In this document: in pieces, positions 45,840-51,071 of the stretch
How the letters are laid out: each line of letters begins with the position of its first letter
How positions within the stretch are numbered: the first letter of the stretch is position 1
Source of the DNA: a virus
IMG/VR virus record: IMGVR_UViG_3300034102_000815
Location: 1-51,082 of that record
Reading direction: 5' to 3' (one strand)
Length of the DNA stretch: 51,082 nucleotides
Notes under the pieces: generated by a model
What the model was told of the DNA's origin: nothing
The model's input: the letters and a program-made list of their open reading frames with translations, nothing else
Databases searched by the model: none
Translations under genes and position numbers: made by a program

Positions 45840-46249
45840 ATTGTTAACCAGCGGATCATTTACGCACCGACCCTATAGAGCCACCAATACTCCGATATTA
45901 TGAACCCTTGGAGCAAGGTAAACATTGGTGGAAACCGCCCACGACATTGGTCCCTAGAAATGTGATCAGCATTTCATCACCTTGCTATTCAAGCGGTTAC
46001 TGGTTGTGTTGTAATCATACGGCCATATAGCATTGCAATGTCTAGGCTTTTCGCCATATATGGTAAAGGGCATAATACCCAACGTATGATTATATGAATC
46101 ATGGTGAGGATGCCATCCCCCATAGATTGGTACTTCTATCCAACGTATAACCCCGTTGGCAACTCCCCCAGTCTTTCAGAGAAAGTTTATCGAAATAGGT
46201 TATCCCAATCTAGTCCCGCCGCATGGACCCACGTAAGTTTGTTTCATTT
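45840..46249 (-). ncRNA. Candidate structured noncoding RNA or very long leader (about 410 nt)
   Basis: A consensus promoter (46255-46282) starts a transcript crossing 420 bp without a supported gene. Hairpins in transcript order: GTCC/GGAC (46213-46228), CTTTC/GAAAG (46073-equivalent 46173-46185), CCAACG/CGTTGG (46140-46159), ATGG-GGAT/ATCC-CCAT (46101-46123), a perfect 10-bp long-range stem TAATCATACG / CGTATGATTA (46083-46092 with 46012-46021) enclosing palindromes CCATATATGG and CATTGCAATG, then an 8-bp stem AGCAAGGT/ACCTTGCT (45912-45919 with 45979-45986) enclosing GAAATG/CATTTC. No RNase P, tmRNA, 6S or group I core signature recognised. It may be a leader of the 104-aa gene. Confidence 0.6.
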
Positions 46250-46254
46250 CACCT

Positions 46255-46282
46255 ATTATACATGGTTCTATTTGTTTGTCAA
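46255..46282 (-). promoter_or_regulatory. Promoter of the structured RNA: TTGACA-16-TATAAT
   Basis: Consensus hexamers; the -35 overlaps the last codons of the 137-aa gene. It faces a 420-bp gene-free region. Confidence 0.88.
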
Positions 46283-46681
46283 GAGTGGATTTAGGATTTT
46301 TTCTCGACATTCATCATAAAACACACCATCTTTCGTAAGATACAGGGTATCAAACGCCAGACCATCAATATTCCTACCGCCATTGGTGTGCCAGTACGGA
46401 AGCACCTTTGGATTGTAGTTGAGTTTCGTACACCACGACGGAATAGAAGTTAACTCAAACTCTAGACCCATACCGCGACACTTAATCCAAGCACACACAT
46501 CCTTATTCTTACCCAGATAAATCTTGGTAGCAAGGTTAACGTTGTTATGCAGAACACAGCCATACAACTTAATGATGTTCTCTTTAGGATCATGATATGA
46601 CACTTGATTGCTAACGGTTTCCTTGAACTGCCAGTGCATATAATGTTCACCGTGCTGCAAATGATATCGAACTTTCAACAT
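46268..46681 (-). CDS. Conserved phage hypothetical protein (137 aa)
   Basis: MLKVRYHLQHGEHYMHWQFKE ... VCAWIKCRGMGLEFELTSIP ... CREKILNPLL. Begins like a recurrent phage family (VRYHLQRGxHYMxWQ). Beta-rich with scattered Cys. Start overlaps the upstream stop (TAATG). Function unknown. Confidence 0.75.
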   Translation of the reverse strand: MLKVRYHLQHGEHYMHWQFKETVSNQVSYHDPKENIIKLYGCVLHNNVNLATKIYLGKNKDVCAWIKCRGMGLEFELTSIPSWCTKLNYNPKVLPYWHTNGGRNIDGLAFDTLYLTKDGVFYDECREKILNPLLTNK

Positions 46682-46830
46682 TAGATGTCTCTTTCCTCAA
46701 TAATGTTAGACGATCCGCAATCCATACATTGACAGTTATCATACGGGCCACCAATAACGTTTCCATCTTGGTCTACCCACGCATCATATCCTATACGCTC
46801 ACTCTCACACTGTTCACATATCATACTCAT
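46681..46830 (-). CDS. Small zinc-ribbon-like protein (49 aa)
   Basis: ATG at 46828-46830 with GGGGA upstream; product MSMICEQCESERIGYDAW... containing CEQC and CQCMDCGSSN, a two-knuckle zinc site. Its stop overlaps the next start. Conserved layout, function unknown. Confidence 0.72.
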   Translation of the reverse strand: MSMICEQCESERIGYDAWVDQDGNVIGGPYDNCQCMDCGSSNIIEERDI

Positions 46831-47014
46831 TTTGCCATCCCCTTTCAATATCCCTACGGGTACGAAGTCGCTTGGGGCGATTATCGAACGTAGTTTGCTT
46901 GTGTTCCTTGTGTCCCGTAGGCACTTGCCACGGCTTGAGGGTTTTGAGTTTGATAATGTTGCGGCGAGGCCGCGTATCTTCGTTGTTGTGGTGCATAATC
47001 ATACCATTGACCAT
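46814..47014 (-). CDS. Possible basic protein overlapping the next gene (doubtful)
   Basis: A 66-aa frame, Arg/Lys/His-rich (RPRRNIIKLKTLKPW, RPKRLRTRRDIERGW). It overlaps the 106-aa gene by 134 bp in another frame and has no clear ribosome site, but promoter 47069-47096 would transcribe it and its stop couples to the zinc-protein start. One of the two overlapping frames may be spurious. Confidence 0.45.
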   Translation of the reverse strand: MVNGMIMHHNNEDTRPRRNIIKLKTLKPWQVPTGHKEHKQTTFDNRPKRLRTRRDIERGWQNEYDM

Positions 47015-47201
47015 TTTCGTGTAAGTAAAAAACCTTATCTAAGTTAGGATCGTAAGCCATCAGACAGTATTGTATCGGATATTTCTGGACTGTCAAGGGC
47101 TTCTGAATAGCAGGGATTTTAATGTCTCCCTTTTGATAGTCCTTCACGCCCGTATACAACAAACCCAACAGCGTAAACATCACGCCAATCCACTGAATCA
47201 T
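46881..47201 (-). CDS. Membrane-anchored Gln/Tyr-rich protein
   Basis: About 106 aa: N-terminal membrane helix (MIQWIGVMFTLLGLLYTGV), a domain with YCLMAYDPNLDKVFYLHENGQWYDYAP, then a Gln/Ala/Gly/Tyr-rich tail (SPQHYQTQNPQAVASAYGTQG). Start 47201 has GGTGGAAAG upstream. Promoter 47069-47096 lies inside it. Function unknown. Confidence 0.65.
   Translation of the reverse strand: MIQWIGVMFTLLGLLYTGVKDYQKGDIKIPAIQKPLTVQKYPIQYCLMAYDPNLDKVFYLHENGQWYDYAPQQRRYAASPQHYQTQNPQAVASAYGTQGTQANYVR
47069..47096 (-). promoter_or_regulatory. Promoter TTGACA-16-TACAAT (intragenic)
   Basis: Perfect -35, good -10, inside the Gln/Tyr-rich protein gene, facing the 66-, 49- and 137-aa frames. Confidence 0.78.
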
Positions 47202-47258
47202 CTTTCCACCTTTATCCTTTCTCATATAAAGAATATCGGCAGACCGCAATCAGAAACT

Positions 47259-47423
47259 TTAGGCTGAGACGCTTTTTTCTTCAGAATAACTCCAAGGCTT
47301 CTCAACATAGAAGTTAGAACCATAAATCTTTGCGGCTTTTGCGTAGGCTTCCCATTCGCTATAGGCCACAACATATCCCGCAAGACGATTATTCTGCCAG
47401 ACCATCCAAGTATTCTCTTTCAT
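47259..47423 (-). CDS. Hypothetical protein (54 aa)
   Basis: MKENTWMVWQNNRLAGYVVAYSEWEAYAKAAKIYG...: resembles small phage proteins of the pattern W.V...N.LAGYV.A.SE.DAYAKA. Start 47423 has GGAGAG; an upstream ATG lies on the promoter -10. Function unknown. Confidence 0.72.
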   Translation of the reverse strand: MKENTWMVWQNNRLAGYVVAYSEWEAYAKAAKIYGSNFYVEKPWSYSEEKSVSA

Positions 47424-47447
47424 ACCTTCTCTCCTGTGCTTATACCC

Positions 47448-47475
47448 ATCATACACTATACATCGGCTCTGTCAA
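47448..47475 (-). promoter_or_regulatory. Promoter TTGACA-16-TATGAT
   Basis: Perfect -35; spacer GAGCCGATG...GTG as in 42586-42613. Directly behind hairpin element D. Confidence 0.85.
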
Positions 47476-47493
47476 GGGTTTTCTTTAATTTTC

Positions 47494-47577
47494 TCTAAGT
47501 CTTTATCTCATAAGGAGTTACGTCAAATTTCCCCGACCCCGCTCGCCATAAGTCCTTTGGCGGCAAGGGTTTACGTC
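47494..47577 (-). repeat. GC-rich multi-hairpin element D
   Basis: Diverged copy: half-sites TAAGTCTTT, AAGGAGTTACG, CATAAGTCCTTT and AAGGGTTTACG arranged as two imperfect hairpins around a GC-rich core (CCCCGACCCCGCTCGCC). Between a gene end (47576) and promoter 47448-47475. Confidence 0.65.
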
Positions 47578-47818
47578 AAGGCTCGTCTTTGCCTAGGGTC
47601 CATCCAGCGTGTTTAGCTACCTTTTTAGTAGTGATCACAGTAGTATCTGGAAGAGCAGTAGCATAATCTTTCATACCACGCTCATCTATATAGAAATGTT
47701 CATCTAATACATCAAACTTGTTAGTCTCACCTAGAGCAATACTAGCTGCCTCTAATGGTGATTTATCTGTAGAGTAAATAAGTTCCAGAGTTCCGCTTTT
47801 GATATAGTATTTAGACAT
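47576..47818 (-). CDS. Hypothetical protein (80 aa)
   Basis: MSKYYIKSGTLELIYSTDKSPLEAASIALGETNKFDVLDEHFYIDERG..., a strand-helix-strand protein of a common phage pattern (YYIKSGTLELIxS). Its 3' end borders element D; four bases after the kinase-like gene. Confidence 0.75.
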   Translation of the reverse strand: MSKYYIKSGTLELIYSTDKSPLEAASIALGETNKFDVLDEHFYIDERGMKDYATALPDTTVITTKKVAKHAGWTLGKDEP

Positions 47819-47821
47819 GTT

Positions 47822-48340
47822 TCACCTTTGGGCTTGACAATAGGAACAAGAACAACCACTTTCGTAATCACTCTGATATCCGCTCTCATCGAACACCGAT
47901 TCTTCACCAGTATCAATGCACACCAGAATCTTCCTACCTTTACGCTTTACATATCCAACGTTACCGGGATGGGCGTCTGCAAAGTTATATCCAGCATCAC
48001 TAATCTTATTGATTAGATTATCTACCTTCCTTCGCATGTTATCATATACATCTTCACACTCTCCACAGTCACACTCATTACCACCACACCCGATTACTTC
48101 TGCAATCTCTGTAATATATCCCCATCCACTTAGTTTCTTATCGCTAAGATTCTTGGGCATACGAATACGACCGATTTCACTTAGTACCTTTGGTGCAAGG
48201 TTACTACAGGCGAGAGTATCTTGTACTTGGTAAGCGTACTCTGCATCTTCAAGACATGCAAACTCTTTGAATCCACGGTTATCATCCAGTTGATAAAACG
48301 CTGTGCGACTACCACCATTTACATAACTTACTTTATACAT
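47822..48340 (-). CDS. Protein-kinase-like fold protein (C-lobe motif)
   Basis: A 172-aa protein. N-terminal half lacks a Gly loop. Residues about 124-146, DAGYNFADAHPGNVGYVKRKGRKILVCIDTGEE, match the catalytic loop/metal motif of kinase-like enzymes (HxxN then IDxG). A Cys cluster CGGNECDCGECED (about 83-95) and a terminal CSCSYC may bind metal. Possibly a minimal aminoglycoside/ABC1-type kinase relative or a pseudokinase. Substrate unknown. Confidence 0.6.
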   Translation of the reverse strand: MYKVSYVNGGSRTAFYQLDDNRGFKEFACLEDAEYAYQVQDTLACSNLAPKVLSEIGRIRMPKNLSDKKLSGWGYITEIAEVIGCGGNECDCGECEDVYDNMRRKVDNLINKISDAGYNFADAHPGNVGYVKRKGRKILVCIDTGEESVFDESGYQSDYESGCSCSYCQAQR

Positions 48341-48341
48341 T

Positions 48342-48575
48342 TCAACCCCCTAGACTAATAAGAACGCTATCATCAAGCCTGCCCCAATCCAACTCTACAT
48401 TTTCCATGTTATCGTCAATAATACTCTGTAGTTGACTCCTACTCATTAGAGTATCTTCGTTAGTTCCAAAACTAATATCGCTTTGGGATACATACTCAAT
48501 CACATCGCTATAGTCTAGACCGTTATGTTTACAAACATCCATTAGTGTTACGTAGTTATGGGAATATACAATCAT
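48342..48575 (-). CDS. Hypothetical protein (77 aa)
   Basis: Acidic, helical (MIVYSHNYVTLMDVCKHNGLDY, then VISQSDI-like strand and LDDSVLISLGG). It follows the 48584 gene closely and precedes the kinase-like gene by one base. Family not recognised. Confidence 0.68.
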   Translation of the reverse strand: MIVYSHNYVTLMDVCKHNGLDYSDVIEYVSQSDISFGTNEDTLMSRSQLQSIIDDNMENVELDWGRLDDSVLISLGG

Positions 48576-48583
48576 ATTTATCC

Positions 48584-49288
48584 TTAGTGAGAGGGAAACA
48601 ATACGTTAGCCAGACCGCGAACGCACAAGTCGCATGATACACTACCTTTGGTCGGAGTGCAAGTCACAACTCCGCGACCACGACGAATCTCTGGACACGT
48701 TACAAACTTCGTGCCGTTCAGCACTACCAGTTTGGGCAACGCTTTACGCCATGCGTCAGCCTTGGCCTTGTTACGCGGACGCTTGGGAGCAATCTTTTGG
48801 TCGCTATCGCACCACGCAAACTTTTTGAAACCTTGTGCCATAGCAGCACCCATATCCTCATCGTTATGGATACTAGCATAGACATTCATATACTTCTCAA
48901 ATGACACCAGACGATCATCATAGATATGAGTATAGAACCACATATCGGGCAAAGTCTTACCCTCGGCAATAATACTCTCACAAGCCCATGTCACATTAGC
49001 AACATAGTCTAGGTCAAGTTCGCCATTGATAAACCAATCGCCACGCTCATGCCAGCGAATACTCTTACCTTGACGCATAGCGTCCAGAATCATGGAGCGA
49101 ATCCTACCACGCTCAGTAATAAGATTCTGCATACCAGCAGGGCGAACGCCGGGATAAATCTTCTCGGTCTGCTCTGCATAGCAACCGTTTCCAAGAAATG
49201 CACAACTATTCGGGCAAGTATCGCCAACAGGACGCGACACTACCAAACAACCCTTACCCAACTTGTCGTTACCGTTTGCAACTTTCAT
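48584..49288 (-). CDS. Phage gp88-type Cys-rich protein
   Basis: About 234 aa. Pattern KLGKGCLVVSRPVGDTCPNSCAFLGNGCYAEQTEKIYPGVR ... RWHERGDWFINGELDLDYV ... SCDLCVRGLANVLF. The CxxxCxFLGxGCYA cluster plus late CDLC suggests a bound metal or Fe-S cluster; a radical-SAM-like fold has been suggested by resemblance, but I cannot verify it. Common in large phages. Start 49288 has AGGAGAG; the first in-frame Met lies in the -35 of its promoter. Confidence 0.78.
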   Translation of the reverse strand: MKVANGNDKLGKGCLVVSRPVGDTCPNSCAFLGNGCYAEQTEKIYPGVRPAGMQNLITERGRIRSMILDAMRQGKSIRWHERGDWFINGELDLDYVANVTWACESIIAEGKTLPDMWFYTHIYDDRLVSFEKYMNVYASIHNDEDMGAAMAQGFKKFAWCDSDQKIAPKRPRNKAKADAWRKALPKLVVLNGTKFVTCPEIRRGRGVVTCTPTKGSVSCDLCVRGLANVLFPSH

Positions 49289-49311
49289 GATTCTCTCCTT
49301 TGGATACTCGT

Positions 49312-49339
49312 ATTCTACACTAAGTATCGGCACTGTCAA
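49312..49339 (-). promoter_or_regulatory. Promoter TTGACA-16-TAGAAT
   Basis: Perfect -35, spacer GTGCCGATA...GTG of the shared type. Follows element E. Confidence 0.83.
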
Positions 49340-49394
49340 GAGAAATCTTTAGATATGCAAAGCGTGTGCCAAACCAGATTTTTTCTTGGCTTGC

Positions 49395-49444
49395 TCTAAA
49401 GTGTTGGTAGATAAGGACTTACGGAAAACGCGGCCCGCCCTGAG
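49395..49444 (-). repeat. GC-rich hairpin element E (half copy)
   Basis: Core CGCGGCCCGCCC in the orientation of copy C, with one AAGGACTTACG/CTAAAG arm only. Between the tRNA array and promoter 49312-49339. Confidence 0.65.
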
Positions 49445-49484
49445 ACAATACATAAAGTTACAATATATGCAATCTTTTGTATAA

Positions 49485-49558
49485 CGAGAATGACGGGACT
49501 TGAACCCGCAACCTCTAGCGTGACAGGCTAGCGATCTAACCAATTGATCTACATTCCC
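49485..49558 (-). tRNA. tRNA-Asp (GUC)
   Basis: Acceptor GGGAATG/CATTCTC, anticodon stem-loop CTAGC-CTGTCAC-GCTAG (GUC), discriminator G, T-loop TTCAAGT. Last gene of the tRNA array before element E. Confidence 0.93.
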
Positions 49559-49561
49559 AAA

Positions 49562-49634
49562 TGACCCTACGGGGATTCGAACCCCGATAAACGGAACGAA
49601 AATCCGTTGTCCTAAACCGTTAGACGATAGGGCC
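49562..49634 (-). tRNA. tRNA-Glu (UUC)
   Basis: Acceptor GGCCCTA/TAGGGTC, anticodon stem-loop ACGGA-TTTTCGT-TCCGT (UUC), T-loop TTCGAAT. Three bases upstream of tRNA-Asp. Confidence 0.94.
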
Positions 49635-49637
49635 ATA

Positions 49638-49722
49638 CGGAAACTATAGGATTCGAACCTATGGATGGTTTCCCATCGGCGGTTTAGTAAACCGCTGCAT
49701 TAGACCACTCTGCCAAGTTTCC
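49638..49722 (-). tRNA. tRNA-Ser, anticodon ACU
   Basis: 85-nt class II tRNA: acceptor GGAAACT/AGTTTCC, anticodon stem-loop GCGGT-TTACTAA-ACCGC, long variable arm GATGG-GAAA-CCATC, discriminator G: all Ser-like. The anticodon ACU has A at position 34 where GCU is normal. Confidence 0.9.
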
Positions 49723-49724
49723 AA

Positions 49725-49796
49725 CTCCGTGACTAGGATTCGAACCTAGAACCAAGTGGTTAACAGCCACCTACTCTACCGTTGAGCTATCACGGA
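49725..49796 (-). tRNA. tRNA-Asn (GUU)
   Basis: Acceptor TCCGTGA/TCACGGA, anticodon loop CTGTTAA (GUU), discriminator G, T-loop TTCGAAT. Confidence 0.94.
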
Positions 49797-49801
49797 ATAT
49801 A

Positions 49802-49872
49802 TTACGGGACTAGGATTCGAACCTAGACAGAAAGGACCAAAATCTTTCGTGCTACCGTTACACCATCCCGTA
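49802..49872 (-). tRNA. tRNA-Gln (UUG)
   Basis: Acceptor TACGGGA/TCCCGTA, anticodon loop TTTTGGT (UUG) on a stem with one A-C mismatch, T-loop TTCGAAT. 71 nt. Confidence 0.88.
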
Positions 49873-49873
49873 G

Positions 49874-49945
49874 AGCCGACGAAAGGATTTGAACCTTCAA
49901 CCTACTGATTACAAATCAGTCGCACTACCGTTGTGCTACATCGGC
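49874..49945 (-). tRNA. tRNA-Thr (UGU)
   Basis: Acceptor GCCGATG/CGTCGGC, anticodon stem-loop ACTGA-TTTGTAA-TCAGT (UGU), T-loop TTCAAAT. One base from tRNA-Gln. Confidence 0.93.
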
Positions 49946-50032
49946 TTGCAAGGTTCGCTATTTCTAACGAACCAAGACCGCTCTATCCACATGGGTAGAC
50001 ACGGCATCGTAACTCAAACGTCAGCCTCCGAG
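49946..50032 (-). other. 87-nt structured spacer in the tRNA array
   Basis: No tRNA fold fits. It contains two hairpins on the transcribed strand, CTACCCA/TGGATAG and GGTTCG...CGAACC (22 nt). It may be a decayed tRNA, a processing spacer or a small RNA. Confidence 0.5.
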
Positions 50033-50108
50033 TAGGGGAAGTGGGATTCGCACCCACGATCTTTGGCTTATGAGGCCAACGAGGACGGCTAGACTCCTCT
50101 ATTCCCCG
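50033..50108 (-). tRNA. tRNA-Met (CAU)
   Basis: Acceptor CGGGGAA/TTCCCCT with a C1-U72 mismatch, D-arm GAGG/CCTC, anticodon stem-loop TTGGC-CTCATAA-GCCAA (CAU), T-loop TGCGAAT. The anticodon stem lacks the initiator GGG/CCC, so elongator Met (or Ile with lysidine) is likelier than fMet. Its first bases overlap the 3' end of a 45-aa gene. Confidence 0.88.
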
Positions 50109-50236
50109 TCATTTTCTACATTATACCATTCTTCGCTATCATCATAAACGACGATATCTTCTTCAAGGTCTTCGTAATAATCACGCTCGCCCATGACGTA
50201 TTCATTGTAGATGATTTTGGACATGTCGATTTGCAT
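50099..50236 (-). CDS. Hypothetical acidic protein (45 aa)
   Basis: ATG at 50234-50236 after AAGGAG; product MQIDMSKIIYNEYVMGERDYYED..., very acidic C terminus (EEWYNVENDGE). The stop TAG overlaps the first ten bases of tRNA-Met. Driven by promoter 50284-50312. Confidence 0.7.
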   Translation of the reverse strand: MQIDMSKIIYNEYVMGERDYYEDLEEDIVVYDDSEEWYNVENDGE

Positions 50237-50283
50237 GAATATTTTCTCCTTAGTTCGATATAGTGTACTCGCCTCATTCTCAT

Positions 50284-50312
50284 ATTATATCCTATACACG
50301 ACGTTTTGTCAA
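50284..50312 (-). promoter_or_regulatory. Promoter TTGACA-17-TATAAT
   Basis: Fully consensus, ideal spacing, starting one base after tRNA-Lys; drives the 45-aa gene and the tRNA array. Confidence 0.9.
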
Positions 50313-50385
50313 TGGGTCATGTAGGACTTGAACCTACAACCTACGGATTAAAAGTCCGATGCTCTGCCGATTGAGCTAATGACCC
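50313..50385 (-). tRNA. tRNA-Lys (UUU)
   Basis: Acceptor GGGTCAT/ATGACCC, anticodon stem-loop TCGGA-CTTTTAA-TCCGT (UUU), T-loop TTCAAGT. Stands apart from the array, in the transcription unit of the two upstream small genes. Confidence 0.94.
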
Positions 50386-50472
50386 AAAAATACGGGTTAT
50401 GCCATACTCGGCCTTACATTTAACCGTGGCTTCTTTGATATCATTCTGCCAGCGGCCCGTATATATATCTAT

Positions 50473-50610
50473 CTATATTTCTATCGTTCCTACGATTTCA
50501 GCGTCTATAACATCCTTGTGTGTAATGGAATAATCCATCTCTGACACGACATCATTTATATCAGCATCGTCATTCAAAGTCAAGGTCACGACTATGCTTA
50601 CTTTTTTCAT
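50473..50610 (-). CDS. Hypothetical small protein (45 aa)
   Basis: ATG at 50608-50610 overlaps the upstream stop (ATGA). Product MKKVSIVVTLTLNDDADINDVVSEM..., a strand-helix protein of a common phage pattern (VTxxLxxNDDADxxDVVxEMDYS). The downstream region up to tRNA-Lys is gene-free. Confidence 0.72.
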   Translation of the reverse strand: MKKVSIVVTLTLNDDADINDVVSEMDYSITHKDVIDAEIVGTIEI

Positions 50611-50834
50611 TGTATATCCTCGTCATCTCCTTCAATACAATCAGAGACAATATTCACTATATCCGTCGCCCACTCTACATATTCCTCGTCGCTATGGCTT
50701 TCCAACCACTCATCCAACAGTTCTCCAGCCATAATATCTTGTACATATAATGCAAACTCCTCGGGCCAATCTTGGAATGGCTGTTTGAGGCAGTCTTTCA
50801 TCTCTTTGATGGTGTACGTTTCGAATATATTCAT
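50607..50834 (-). CDS. Hypothetical acidic protein (75 aa)
   Basis: MNIFETYTIKEMKDCLKQPFQDW... rich in Glu/Asp and Trp (LDEWLESHSDEEYVEWATDIV). First gene after promoter 50841-50869, six bases from the -10, so the leader is extremely short or absent unless a later start is used. Confidence 0.65.
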   Translation of the reverse strand: MNIFETYTIKEMKDCLKQPFQDWPEEFALYVQDIMAGELLDEWLESHSDEEYVEWATDIVNIVSDCIEGDDEDIQ

Positions 50835-50840
50835 ATCGTC

Positions 50841-50869
50841 ATTCTACTCCATGAAGTTTAGTTTGTCAA
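50841..50869 (-). promoter_or_regulatory. Promoter TTGACA-17-TAGAAT
   Basis: Perfect -35, ideal spacing. Lies between the 50-aa and 75-aa genes. Confidence 0.82.
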
Positions 50870-50872
50870 GGG

Positions 50873-51025
50873 CTACTCTCGCTGGCTATCCGTACAGCTT
50901 GTATCTTCGATATTTGGCTGAGACTTTTCTGACTCCATTTGGGATCTTGCCCAGCTTACCCATTCTTCCCATATTACCAGTTCGATAGTTTCACTCTCAT
51001 CCTGCACATATTCACGGTCGTTCAT
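50873..51025 (-). CDS. Hypothetical small protein (50 aa)
   Basis: ATG 51023-51025 after GGAGG; product MNDREYVQDESETIELVIWEEW..., acidic with a helical Trp-containing centre. Driven by promoter 51044-51071. Function unknown. Confidence 0.7.
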   Translation of the reverse strand: MNDREYVQDESETIELVIWEEWVSWARSQMESEKSQPNIEDTSCTDSQRE

Positions 51026-51043
51026 AAGTCGTGCCTCCACAAT

Positions 51044-51071
51044 ACTTTACCATATTATCGTCATTTGTCAA
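51044..51071 (-). promoter_or_regulatory. Promoter TTGACA-16-TAAAGT
   Basis: Perfect -35 and a spacer with GACGATA, but a weaker -10. Rightmost promoter in the window. Confidence 0.65.

Noticed and set aside
46101-46319. 72-aa open frame on the plus strand across the structured RNA
   Set aside because: No plus-strand gene is supported anywhere in the window, no ribosome site, and it would cross the promoter and a real gene's end.
50386-50472. In-frame open stretch after the stop of the 45-aa gene (DIKEATVKCKAEYG-like)
   Set aside because: It continues past a TAG stop without its own start and runs into tRNA-Lys; a 7-bp closing stem ATACGGG/CCCGTAT suggests RNA structure instead.
40021-50472. 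TGA recoding as explanation of the HNH stop codon
   Set aside because: Many overlapping ATGA junctions and the tmRNA tag use TGA as a stop, so the standard code applies.
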